From NCBI RefSeq assembly GCF_022539505.1, contig NC_061514.1, forward strand, positions 34,501,769 to 34,565,768: a DNA stretch of 64,000 bases, read 5' to 3'. The position numbers and the translations under genes were made by a program. This document shows, piece after piece, positions 22,640-33,500 of this stretch (its first letter is position 1; each line of letters starts with the position of its first letter). The DNA is from Lolium rigidum (Eukaryota; Streptophyta; Magnoliopsida; Poales; Poaceae). The notes beneath the pieces are model-generated. The model had not been told where the DNA came from. It did no database searches and worked only from the letters and a program-made list of their open reading frames with translations.

Positions 22640-23282
22640 ATCCCCCACAAAGTCTCATTGGCACATCTAATACCATTATTTCAGAATCATTGTTTTATAT
22701 ACCGGTGCACGGTGGAGACTGTTAAGTTGAACTTCCACTAAGAACTTCATATTACACTAGTTTGCAACTTGGATAGTGGACTATGCCTTGAACTACAAGT
22801 TTTCTGCGAACTAGCTTCACACAAAGCCTAGACCGATACAGGGCTGCCGCGAGGCTTCCTCGTGGTGTGGAGCTTATACATCATACTCTGGGGCCTTTCA
22901 TGAGTTTATTAGAGAGCACCCAACTTTCATAGATTGCGATGTTTAACAATCAGACTCACATAGGTGTGTTCTTCAGAAGATGTTCTGCAGGACAACATCT
23001 TTGCTTGAATAAGCCACTTAGAACACATTAAGATAAATATCAACCTGCCATGCAGATCAGGAGAGTATTGCATCTTCACGGAGAGGGTAAATTCAGTATA
23101 AGGATACTCTCCTCCCAGCTGACTAATAGCTTGTCTCCCAGCTCTAATTCATGGGATCTCCGATCACATAGAGTGGGTTGCCACTGTAGGCAACTCATAG
23201 TGTGGGTCTCAAGCCCATCTCCCTCGATGCATTCTCTATCACATTTCGTGATAGACCCTTTGTGAAAGGATCTGCCAAGTTT

Positions 23283-25782
23283 CTAGACGTTTGGATATAA
23301 TCCAACACAATAACTCCAGGAGTTTCTCATTTTCCTGACAGATTTCAATCTCCTCTTCACATGCCTTGATGACTTCATATTATCCTTAGAACTGTTTACT
23401 TTGATGATCACAGTTTGATTATCACAGTTCATAGGAATAGCGGGTATTGGTTTCTCAACCACAGGTAAGTCCATCAAGAGCTCACAAAGCCACTCTGCTT
23501 CAACAGTGGCAGTGTCTAGTGATGTGAGTTCTGCTTCCATTGTTTACCTCATTAAGATGGCCTGCTTGCAAGACTTCCAGGAAATAGTGCCACCACCAAG
23601 TGTAAACAAATAACCACTTGTGGCCTTAGTCTCATCAGCATCAGAAATCCAATTGGAATCACTATAACCCTCAAATACCCTCGGATACCCAGTATAGTGA
23701 ATACCATAGCTCGCATTGCCTTTGAAATAGCGCAAAACTCTCTCAAGAGCATGCCAATGAACATCTCCAGGTCTTGATACAAATCGAGCCAATTTGCTTA
23801 CAGCAAAGGAGATGTCAGGCCTCATGGCGCTGGCTAAATACATAAGCGAGCCAATGATTTGAGAATATGTCAATTGATCTCTAGCAGCTCTTTTGTTCTT
23901 TCGAATTCTCACACTAGGATCATAAGGCGTTGGAAAAGACTTGCAGTCGCTATACCCGAAGCGACTCAATATCTTTTCCACATAGTGGGATTAAAGCAAT
24001 GTAATCCCACCATCATCATCCTTGAGATGCTTGATGTTTAAGATTACATCAGCTACTCCTAAGTCCTTCATCTCAAAACATCGAGATAGGAACTCCTTGA
24101 CCTCCTTAATAACAATAAGGCTGGTTCCAAATATCAATATGTCATCAACATAGAGACAAAGGATAACTCTCTCGCCCCACCATGGCGATAGTATACACAC
24201 TTATCAGCTTCGTTTACAACAAAGCCTTCGGCGGTTAAGGTTCTTTCGAACTTCTCATGCCACTGCTTAGTTGCTTGCTTAAGACCATACAAAGAGTTCA
24301 ACAACTTACACACCTTTCCTTCTTGACCATCTACTACAAATCCATCAGGCTGCTCCATATAGATTTCCTCATCGAGCTCTCAGTTTAGGAAAGCTGTCTT
24401 AACATCCATTTGATGAACGAAAAGACCATGTGAGGTAGACAAGGAAAGTAGTACTCGAATAGTGGTCAGTCGAGCTACATGTGAGTATGTATCAAAGAAG
24501 TCTTCGCCTTCTTTCTGAGTATAACCCTTGGCCACAAGTCGTGCCTTGTACTTTTTAATAGTACCATCGGGCCTAAGATTTTTTCTGAACACCCACTTGC
24601 ATCCTACAGGTTTGCACCCATAAGGACGATCAGTAACCTCCCAAGTTCCATTAGCTAAGATAGAATCCATCTCGCTACGGACAGCTTCTTTCCAGTAGTT
24701 AGCATCATGAGATGCATAGGCTTCTGAAATAGAAGTGGGAGTATCATCCACGAGGTACACAATGAAATCATGACCAAAGGACTTTGCAGTCCTCTGTCTC
24801 TTGCTCATTTTGGGAGCTTCATTGCCGTCCTCCACAGAATTATCATAGTGCTCTATCGCAATGGTAGGTTCATGAATTGTAATTAACTCCTGACTGGATG
24901 AACTAGGCATCTCCTGATTTGATGAGCTAGGCGTGTCTTTCATGGGAAATATGTCCTCAAAGAAAGTCGCATCATTTGACTCCATAATTGTACCAACATG
25001 CATGTCGGATACCTCAGATTTCACTATCAAAAATCTATAGCCAATGCTATGAAATGCATATCCTAGAAAAACACAATCCATGGTTTTTGGTCCAAACTTG
25101 CGCTTCTTGGGTATTGGCACATTCACTTTCGCCAAACAACCCCAAGTACGTAAGTATGAGAGTTTCAGCATTTTCCTTTCCCATTCCTCAAATGGAATAA
25201 TGGTTTTATTCTTTGTGGGAACACGGTTTAGGACATGACATGCGGTCATTATCGCCTCCCCCACCATACCTTGGATAGACCCGATGTATCCAACATGGCT
25301 TTAACCAAATCAGTTAGAGTACGGTTCTTTCTTTCGGCCACCCCATTAGACTGAGGTGAGTAGGGAGGTGTCCTCTCATGGATAATACCATGCTCCGAAC
25401 AAAAAGAATCAAACTCACTGGAAAAATACTCTCAACCACGATCAGACCTAAGCCATTTAATCTTTCGATCAAGTTGGTTTTCTGCTTCAGCTTTATAGAT
25501 TTTGAAGTGATTAAAAGCTTCATATTTAGATTTCATAAGATACACATAACAATATCGAGTGGAGTCATCAATTAAAGTCATGAAGTATCTTTTTCCACCT
25601 TTTGTCAACTCGCCATGCATCTCGCAAAGATCTGAATGTATGAGTTCCAGCGGTGACAAATATCTTACCTCAGCAGTCTTGTGAGACTTGCGAGGTTGTT
25701 TAGCTTGCACACACACTTGACACTTGGAACTCTTGACAGTAGTAAATTTTGGAATTAAATTCATATTGGCTAGCCGCGTCAT
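23283..25782 (-). pseudogene. Copia-2 integrase, RT and RNase H
   Basis: From right to left the domains are: GAG-pre-integrase and start of integrase (25432-25782: CQVCVQAKQPRKSH, LIHSDLCEMHGE, DDSTRYCYVYLMKSK); integrase C-terminal part and RT start (24380-25267: SYLRTWGCLAKV, VFLGYAFHSIGYRF, WKEAVRSEMDSILANGTWEV, VHQMDVKTAFLN); RT core (23991-24358: YGLKQATKQWHEKFE and a YVDDI catalytic box near 24145); and RT end plus RNase H (23283-23981: MRPDISFAVSKLARF, SDSNWISDADETKATSGY). The frame changes at least four times and stops intervene, so no polyprotein can form. Confidence 0.94.
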
Positions 25783-25923
25783 GCACCCAAAATTAATATG
25801 ACAAAGTCGTGAATGCCAAATATTAGACTCACTATCATTGCTAACATGATTAATAATTTGAGTACATAAGTCTCATAAAGATAAGCGGAACAAGCATCCG
25901 CACTCATAACCTTTTCCAACAAA

Positions 25924-26589
25924 TTATCCATACTTAGAAATTACAACTTTATTGGACTCAAAAACTAGCTTAAAACCATCCCGACATAAAAGCGATCCGC
26001 TGACGAGATTCTTATTGATGGAGGGGACATGTTGCACATTCTTTAGCTGGATGGTCTTCCCCGAAGTAAACTTCAGATTTACCGTATCAACACCATGAAT
26101 AGAAGCACGTAAGCCATTTCCCATCAGCACGGAGCAAGTCCTTGTGACCTGATAAGAAGAAAACATGAAAACATCAAAACATACATGTGTATTGGCACCC
26201 GTATCAATCCACCAATCAGGAGTGTTACATACTGAGAGGACAGTAGGAAAAATACCGTACCCAGCGTCCTTCATCTCAGTATCGCCACCAATGACCACAT
26301 TAGCGGTCTTGCCGCCGTTCCCACGCTTATCATAGTGATTAGGGCAATTAGGAGCCCAATGGTCGGGCTCACCACAGACGTGGCAAGCCCCTTTCTTCTT
26401 ATCAGTCTTCTTCTGGAAGTTGGTTGAGTGTGAGGCCTTGTTCTTGGCATCAAACTTGCCTTTTCCTTTAGATTTATTCTTGTTCTTGAACTTGTGGGAT
26501 TGGAAGTTTTTCTTCTGTACCACATTGGCACTAGAACCTCCCTCAAATTCTCGAGCATGTGTATCCTTTGCTCTTGCCTTTTCTTCCAC
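25924..26589 (-). pseudogene. Copia-2 zinc knuckle and protease
   Basis: Lys-rich linker, a CCHC knuckle ([14 protein letters not shown]) and an aspartic protease active site ([12 protein letters not shown], the DTGA form), then the [14 protein letters not shown] and [19 protein letters not shown] blocks. A premature stop at 26626 separates it from the upstream gag, and another just below 25924 ends it. Confidence 0.92.
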
Positions 26590-26625
26590 ATGAAGAGACC
26601 CAATGAGATCCGAAACGGAAAACTC

Positions 26626-27141
26626 TTATCTCTTATGTTTCAGAGAAGTAGCAAAGTTCCTCCATGAAGGAGGAAGCTTGGCAATAATGCCACCAACCAC
26701 AAACTTGTCTGGTAGGGTACACTTGAACTGCTCAAGTTCTTTGGCAAGTGACTGTATCGCATGAGCTTTCTCAACAACGAAGCGCTCACCAGTTATCTTG
26801 TAGTCATAGTATTGCTCCATGACATACAACTCAGTGCCAGCATCCGAGATCCCAAATTTGGCCTCGAGTGCATCCCACGCATCCTTACCATGCTCAAAAG
26901 TCATGTACTGGTCAACAATGTTGTCCGCAAGAATACCGAAGAGAGCCACCTTAAACATGGCATCGACTTTCTTATAAGCTTCCTCCTGAGCAGGAGTAAG
27001 ATCACCCTCATGTTTGCCAAGAAGGGACCTATCGCAGTTCAAGTTTTGAAACCAGAGGACTACCCTCGTGCGCCACCTCTTATAGTGCGAACAATCAAAG
27101 AGAGGTGGCCTAGTAGCAGCGACAATGCCACTTGAATTCAT
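26626..27141 (-). pseudogene. Copia-2 gag (capsid part)
   Basis: ATG at 27141 lies only 24 bases past the 5' LTR. Capsid motifs are FDCSHYKRWRTRVVLWFQ, TYMTFEHGKDAWDALEAKFG-like and GGIIAKLPPSWRNFATSLKH. The same frame is open upstream across the LTR to 27711, and a GT-AG intron (27376-27146) would fuse an LTR-encoded exon onto it in frame. It ends at an in-frame stop at 26626 inside the conserved region. Confidence 0.9.
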
Positions 27142-27711
27142 TTGCCTATAATAAGGTTTTTGGATTGTTGGAAATATAAGCAAATTATCATATGAATTAA
27201 TCCAAACTAATACTTGACAAATCATGACTATAGATATAGCAAATGAACTAATCATGCAAATCAACAGAGTAGGTGAACATATAGCATCTAGGCAAGATAA
27301 TCCTATCGTATCTACTCCAAACAGCAGTACTAGAAACTCTAGCAGGATCTGAAACGAGAAAGACAAGTATATGTACCGTCCCGCGTTGGCCGCCGCAGCA
27401 GCGGCGGCAGCGATGTTGGCAGCAGCAGCATCAGCGTTGTTGTCTCCCATGTTGAGATTGCCAAAGAGGTTGTCGATGTTAGGGAAGAAGTCGTCGTTCG
27501 GGAACTCGTCATCGGACGACATCATGTTGCCAGTAGTCGCGCGTAAGCGCTCCCCAAAAACCTGATTGCCCCTCACCCGTACAGGTCTACGAGAGACAGG
27601 GTTCCGAAGGCCTACTGTCCCGCCGGTCGGTGCACGCCGAAGGACAGGATGAGGAAGACGAAGGCGGCGGCGCAATGAACGGGAAAGATGCAGTCGCATA
27701 TGGTGTCGCAT
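27142..27711 (-). other. LTR-encoded exon and putative U5/leader intron of Copia-2
   Basis: On the minus strand the 5' LTR contains an open frame with an Arg-rich head, an acidic/aromatic block (SSDDEFPNDDFFPNIDNLFG) and an Ala-rich tail (AAAANIAAAAAAAANAG). A donor G|GTACAT sits at 27376 and an acceptor TTATTATAG at 27146. The 231-nt interval is U-rich, in phase, and spans the LTR end and PBS region. Splicing would join the exon in frame to Gag five codons before its ATG. The same exon is open in the 3' LTR. A TATATAAG box lies just upstream at about 27736-27743. The splice itself is inference. Confidence 0.5.
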
Positions 27712-28157
27712 ACATGCTAGGGTTTGTGTCCGCGCTTATATAGTGCGGTTCGGGAAGGTCGTGGGGCGTAGCCCACGTACGAGCCCACGATCCAGAAAAA
27801 TCAGAGCGAAACGGCTGCATTAACGCGTCCGTTAATCACTCGCAATTGATTACACAATTAATTTCCCCAACAGCAAAAAGATAAGCTCGGCTCGGCGAGA
27901 TTCCCGCAACCCGGGGCGGGGCAGGGCAGGGCAGCGCGACGAGGCGGGCGGCGGCGGAGGAGGAGTGCGCGAGGGCTCTCTCTTCTCACTCACTTATTAG
28001 GACTAGAACAACCCACCTTATATACCACTCCAACTCTCTCCCAACTAGCAATATGGGACTAAACTTTAGTCCCACCCATTATCATTCCAACATGGACCAA
28101 AAAAAATTCAAAATTTATATTGAGACATGGGCTAGGACCCAAGGCCAAATTCCAGCA
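27166..28157 (-). repeat. Copia-2 5' LTR
   Basis: 992 bp. Two TATA-like boxes on the minus strand (about 28015-28024 and 27736-27743), each also present in the other LTR. Confidence 0.93.
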
Positions 28158-28162
28158 GTGAC

Positions 28163-28258
28163 TGTCTTCCGGTGACGGATAAAAAAGTCACCCGGACCGC
28201 GTGCCCGCGACAGACGAGGGCAGCACCCGGGTGGTGCGTGTCAACACCAACTGCCGGA
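28163..28258 (-). promoter_or_regulatory. EXO70 copy B upstream block (left of retroposon)
   Basis: Continues the copy B leader beyond Copia-2. It contains GCGACAGACGAGGGCAGC and GTGTCAACACCAACTGCCGG, aligning with 20155-20205 upstream of copy A. It is interrupted at 28258 by a poly(A) retroposon and resumes at 29198 with a CACGTG core at 29201-29206. Confidence 0.5.
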
Positions 28259-29181
28259 CACGGTCACACCACACACAACGTCCATCGAGGAGGGTGCCCA
28301 CTAGCCTTATCTTCTCTCACACCTCTCCCTCCTCCTGGTCTTCTCCGTTCCAGGCCGGTAGGCCCCTCCCCTCCTCTTCTCCGGCGTCGGCCGGCGTTGA
28401 GCTTGGGCCAGGGTCCCTCCCCTGTGTACAGCAGTAGATAGGAAGTAGTCTAGGTTTGGTTTGTCCCCCTGTGGCGTCTGGCGCTATGCCTTCTGGGTTT
28501 TCGTCGCTGAGGACTTGGAGCAGCTTCTGGCGGCGGGTGGTGGCGGTGTGGATGTTCGTGGAGCTCCCGAGGAAGGAGACGGAGGCGGGCGTTCCTGCGG
28601 CGACCACAATCCCTGCAAATAAGCTCTATGTGTGTTGCCTTCTCCTTCTCTGTGGTGTTGGTGTGGTTCTCTTCCTCTTGGCCGGCCATGGTGGCGAGGG
28701 AGAAGAGGGGGACTGCGCTGCTACTGCTGGAGGTTGGCGAGGGCGTCGGGAGATCTTGGAGTCTGCGTCTCCTGCGGCGGTTCATCAGCGATGGCGTTGT
28801 CGGGCCTCCGCTTCCTCTGGCCAGAAGGCTAGCCCCGCCATGCTCATCAGCGATGGCTGGTCGAGCTCGTTCATCCTCTTTTGGAGGATCTTCTTCAATC
28901 TCAGCGTGGCAACTGGTGCTCCAGCTTCCCCAAGTGGTCATGTCCCCGGTGGTAGCAGGAGTGGCCGCAGGTGGAGGTTGCTCTTCGTCGGTGTGAAGCT
29001 CATACTCGATTGCGTTTGTGCAATCGCTTTTAGGGTGTTCTATGCAAAAACCAAAGACCAAGTTTTAATTCTTTCTGTTTATGAGGTCCTTCTTGTAATT
29101 GTACACCCCCCCCCCCCCCACCGATATAATGCAGATTCCAGGACCTTCGGGTCCTTTCATGTTCAAAAAAAAAAAAAAAAA
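28259..29181 (+). mobile_element. Non-LTR retroposon with poly(A) and 16-bp TSD
   Basis: About 920 bp ending in a run of about 19 A. The target duplication AACACCAACTGCCGGA occurs at 28243-28258 and 29182-29197. It has a C-rich start, a GC-rich body and a tail with a small stem (AGGACCTTCGGGTCCT) before the A run. No reverse transcriptase is present, so it is a non-autonomous LINE derivative, SINE-like element or retrocopy. Long frames inside it match no family I recognise and run through the A tract, so no protein is called. Confidence 0.88.
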
Positions 29182-29205
29182 AACACCAACTGCCGGAGCC
29201 CACGT

Positions 29206-29789
29206 GCTGACGGCCTGCTCGTCTTCGTCTCCAGCTCTTGGCCATCCGCGTGCACCCACCACCGTCTCCACGCCGGCGGCGAAAATGTTGAACGGGTCAA
29301 AGGCCACTGCCGTCGAGGAGTCCTTCCCCGCCAGGGAGGCGGCTGGCTGCCGATGACCCGCTGTCTCCCTCGGAAGACGACGGCTGGGCCGTCAGGCTCG
29401 AGCACTCCTTCGACATTTTCCTCACGGTGACGCCAGATTCCAGATAGATTCTTAGCTCAAGCTTTACTTTCAGTCTTTCTGGACATGTGGTTGTTTTGCT
29501 TCTGCATCTTGTGTGCGACCTCAGGATTCTTTCTATCATAGTGATACTCGATGCTCTGTACCGTGACCTGAGTATACGCTAGATTCTTCGTGCTCGCGAC
29601 GATCGCAGGTGACGGTCTCTGTCTTACATGCTTGCGATATCACGCAGTTCACTGAATTTTGCAGTACAAATGGTCTGGCCATGGTTTCTGCATCCTACTA
29701 TTCTGTGTTGTTGACTGCTGATTATTGGGCAGCGTTCATATCGGTGCTTCACTTGTAGACGGCAGATTACATCAAAGTGCACTTTGCTC
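29206..29789 (+). pseudogene. Plastid terminal oxidase (PTOX) pseudogene, 5' part
   Basis: PTOX (IMMUTANS) is a thylakoid di-iron plastoquinol oxidase related to alternative oxidase. A Ser/Ala/Pro-rich, transit-like head and KATAVEESFPAREAAG are followed, after a frameshift near 29350, by EDDGWAVRLEHSFDIFLT (to 29426). A GT-AG intron (29427-29524) leads to exon 2 (29525-29608), read as VILDALYRD and, after a frameshift, YARFFVLATIAG. Exon 3 (29733-29789) encodes FISVLHL, then a stop and deletion where YETFGWWRR is expected, then ADYIKVHFA. The first iron-ligand Glu of the family's LETIAR motif is Ala here. A retroposon cuts exon 3 at 29790. The gene lies head-to-head with EXO70 copy B. Confidence 0.88.
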
Positions 29790-30115
29790 TTTTTCGATAA
29801 AGGCAATATATTAATATCGAGAGATACGAATTACAGTTAGCCTTTGCAACAACGCAATACACTAATGGTATTACGAATACACACAATCAAAAAAAAAACT
29901 AAGAAAATAAAATCCCGCTACGGTACTCCAGCCTTAGCAGCAACAATACACCCACCATCAAGACAACACTTGAACTCCAGACTCTCCAAAAGCGACGTCT
30001 CCACGAAGGGAACAGTGCACAAGCACCATCGTCGCTCGATCAAAGATCTTAGATTTTCACCCTGAAAATAGTCACCGCTCTCAAAATAACGCTTTCAACA
30101 AGGTTATTTCTAGGC
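29790..30115 (-). mobile_element. Retroposon remnant in PTOX
   Basis: On the minus strand it ends with ATATTAATATATTGCC and TTTATCGAAAAA, a LINE/SINE-like 3' tail common in grasses. The far end shares a word pattern (GAGAGCG, GACTAT, TTCAGGGTGA) with 41991-42110, so both come from one retroposon family. No coding domain and no clear TSD. Confidence 0.55.
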
Positions 30116-30531
30116 ATAACATGGTTTTAAATAGCCGGCTATAGGCTGTAGCCGCGGCCTTCGAAAACGGAGCCAGCTATTTAAGAACTTTGACACCTTT
30201 AAATGGGCTATAGCAGTTAGCCGCATCATGCGGGAAAGGCTATAGCCCCAATGAACGAGTTGGTTGTCTCTTCTTTCCAATGTTTGAGCCACAATGTGTC
30301 ATGACTTTATTGAGCTGCGGGGATGGGGCCCAAACCATTGTAACTTTGTAATGGAATCCTTTCCATTATAATCTATACTATTATCCTTCATCCTATTTTT
30401 GAATATGTCATTCCTAATGCTACCCCAAATTAAAAGTTGAAGCATTGATTGCTGTTGTTCAGTCTGCTACACCGTTTTGGTGTAAATTATGTAACAGATG
30501 CACACATGTTTACTTCCATTTCCGTGATGAC
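30116..30531. other. Unassigned PTOX intron sequence with palindromic GGCTATA motifs
   Basis: No exon of PTOX was found here, although exons for the di-iron centre would be expected between 29789 and 38265. At 30121-30250 AGCCGGCTATA and GGCTATAGCC motifs in both orientations hint at a small hAT- or Mutator-type MITE without clear ends. Confidence 0.35.
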
Positions 30532-30545
30532 ACTTCCAATTGTGT

Positions 30546-33500
30546 TTTTTTTAGAAATGGGGGAAAACCCCGGCATCTACATCCAAAGGATGCACACAGC
30601 CTTTTATTGCATCATCCAAAGAGAGTAAATAGTTGTGAGTACAAAACGAACCGAAACGAACATAGGATCATGGGTCGGCTAAAGTTGCGACATGAATCAA
30701 CCATCTAAAAAGTGAAAACAAAGACGATCTAGGCATCTTGTAATTTATTAATATGCCGCCAACCACCCTGGTTGAAGATAGCCCGAACGACCGCCATCAA
30801 GCGAGTGCACCCAGAATCCATATGTGCCCGCTGGTCCTCGGGGAGTAGATGGGACCACATATTTATCCAGTAAGTAGTTCAATGAATAGCCTGCAAAAAT
30901 TGAGAAGAACCCGCACCGTTAAAAACAATATCGTTTCGACAATTCCAAATTGCCCAAAGTAAAGCACAGACTCCTATACGAATCCGCTCTTTAACAACTT
31001 TGTCAATACCATTCAGCCACTTCCCAAACAAGTTTTTAATATTTGTTGGAGCAGGAATATTAAACGTGAAATAAATAACTCTCCACAACAAGCTTGCAAA
31101 AGGACACCTAATGAAAAGATGTTCTATAGATTCCTTAGAGTCACAAAACACACATTTAGTACAGCCAGTCCACTTCCGCTTTGCCAAGTTGTCTTTAGTA
31201 AGTAAGACTTTCCGATTCAAAAACCACATGAAAATTCTGATTTTCAGTGGCACTTTTAATTTCCACGAGTATCTTTTTCAAAAACCGAGTGTGTCCACTC
31301 ATGAAATCAGTATAAAGAGATTTAACAGAAAACTTCCCAGAAGTTGTTAAATTCCAGCAAAAGCTATCCGGCTGATCATTAAGTTGTACCTCCATCAAAC
31401 GTTCTACTAAACTCAACCAATTTTCCCACGTTGAACCCCTTAAAATCCTATTGAAAGTAATATTCAGCGTTGGTTGACTAAGAACATCCGCGACCCTCAC
31501 ATTTCTATGAGCCACCTTGTTAAAAAGCGCCGGATATTGAACAGAAAGAGGAGAGTTGCCAAGCCATGAGTCCTCCCAAAACCGCGTAGTCAGTTCATTG
31601 CCAACACTAAAACATCCCCGTTGAAAGAACTCATCTTTAACACTTAGAATACCCTTCCAGAAGGGTGAATCCGTGGGTTTAGCTTGAACTTGAGACAGGG
31701 TATAAGTCCTAAGATATTTGTTATGCAACAGCTCCTGCCACATACCTTGTTCATTAAGTAACTTGAAAAGACATTTACTTAACAAGCACTTATTTTTAAT
31801 ATCTAACACCTCAATCCCTAAGCCTCCTTGTCCTTCGGTCTACAGAGAATGTTCCATTTTGTCAATCTATATTTCTTTTTTAACTGATCGCTTTGCCAGA
31901 AGAAACGCGACCTATAGAAATCTAGTCTTTTCCGTACCCCTTTGGGTATTGGAAAAAAGGATAGTAGAAACATAGGTAAACTTGACAGAACAGAATTAAT
32001 TAAAACAAGACGATCTCCATAAGATAATATCTTTCCCAAACAACACCCTAATTTTTTCTCAAACCGATCCTCCACAGGTTTCCATTCTTTGTTTAAAAGT
32101 TTTCTATAGTGAATAGGAATTCCCAGATATTTAAATGGTAGTGAGCCAACCTCACACCCAAAGATTTGTCGATAGTCTTGCTATATATCCTTAGCTTTAC
32201 CAAAGCAAAATATATCACTCTTATGAAAGTTGATTTTCAGACCCAACAGCTGCTCAAACAAGCATAGAATAAGCTTCATATTAACAACCTTCTCTACATC
32301 ATGCTCCATAAAAAGAATCGTGTCATCGGCATATTGTAAGATTGATATCCCACCTTCTACAAGGTGGTCTATCAATCCCCCGACTTGTCCATTCTCTTTC
32401 GCCCTTGCAATGAGAATAGCCAACATGTCCGCAACAATATTAAAAAGCATGGGCGAGAGGGGATCACCCTGTCGGAGACCTTTCAGAGTTTGAAAATAAT
32501 GACCTATGTCATCATTCACTCTTATACCGACACTTCTCCCTTGAACAAACCTCGCCACCCAATCACACCACATAGGTGGAAAACCTTTCATACGCATAGC
32601 TTGCTGGCAAAATGCCCAATTCACCTTATCATAAGCCTTCTCAAAATCTATCTTAAAAATGATACCATCCATTTTTTTCCTATGAAGTTCATGGATGGTT
32701 TCGTGAAGCACAACAACTCTAAAATATTTCTTCCTAGAATAAACGCAGATTGTGTTGGTCTAATTACCTTATACGCCAAAGCAGTCACTCTATTTGTACC
32801 AACCTTGGTAAAAATCTTGAAACTAACATTCAACAAACAGATAGGCCTATATTGCTCTATTCTACTAGCATCTTCTTTTTTAGGGAGTAATGTGATCACA
32901 CCAAAATTTAATTTAAATAGAGGCAAATCACCAGTCCGCAACTGCACAAACATGGCCATCAGATCCTCCTTTATCACTTCCCAAAAATTCTGGTAAAACT
33001 CCGCCGGCAAACCGTCTGGCCCGGGAGCTTTATTTCTCTCCATTTGCATTACCGCTTCCTTCACCTCATCCTCCGTAAATACCGCTGTTAGAACCTCAAT
33101 CTCATCACTAGATACTTGAGGAATGTCCTCATTGTTCTCTTCCAACATAGAGAAACAATTCGGAATCGGCGCCCCAAATAGTTTTTTATAATACTCAGAA
33201 ATAAAATCTCTCAAGTTAGCCTCACCAACTATTGTGCCCTCATCCTGTTCTAGTTGGAAGATTTTTTTATTTCTGTGTTTTCCATTAGCAATTAGGTGGA
33301 AATACTTAGTATTATTTCCACCTTCTCGCACATGCCTCACTTTCGCTCTTTGGGCCCATTTGGATTCTTCCTCACGCCTAAGTTTAGAGAGAGAATCATC
33401 CGCCTCCTTTTTAGTTGCCCTCTCAGCCACACTAAGTGGTATGGTTTCAGCCTTGATGTCTAGTTCATCAATGACCCTTTCAAGTCTTTCTCTTTCTTTT

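Larger units (their letters stand above)
21694..28157 (-). mobile_element. Copia-2: Ty1/copia retrotransposon, complete but decayed
   Basis: 6,464 bp with LTRs at 21694-22639 and 27166-28157 and TSD GTGAC at 21689-21693 and 28158-28162. Minus orientation: the PPT-like TTTGTGGGGGAT lies right of the left LTR, and LTRs begin TGCTGGAATTTGGCC on the minus strand. Domain order is Gag, zinc knuckle, protease, integrase, RT, RNase H, which is Ty1/copia order. No canonical initiator-Met PBS follows the 5' LTR; the bases there read ATCCAAAAACC. Internal stops and frameshifts inactivate pol. It sits in the leader of EXO70 copy B. Confidence 0.96.

Noticed and set aside
28456..29430. 324-codon plus-strand open frame with hydrophobic segments
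   Set aside because: It runs through the retroposon's poly(A) tract and TSD into PTOX sequence, shows no conserved domain, and is explained by GC-rich composition.
30121..30250. Palindromic GGCTATAGCC motifs as a complete hAT MITE
   Set aside because: No paired terminal repeats or 8-bp target duplication could be found.
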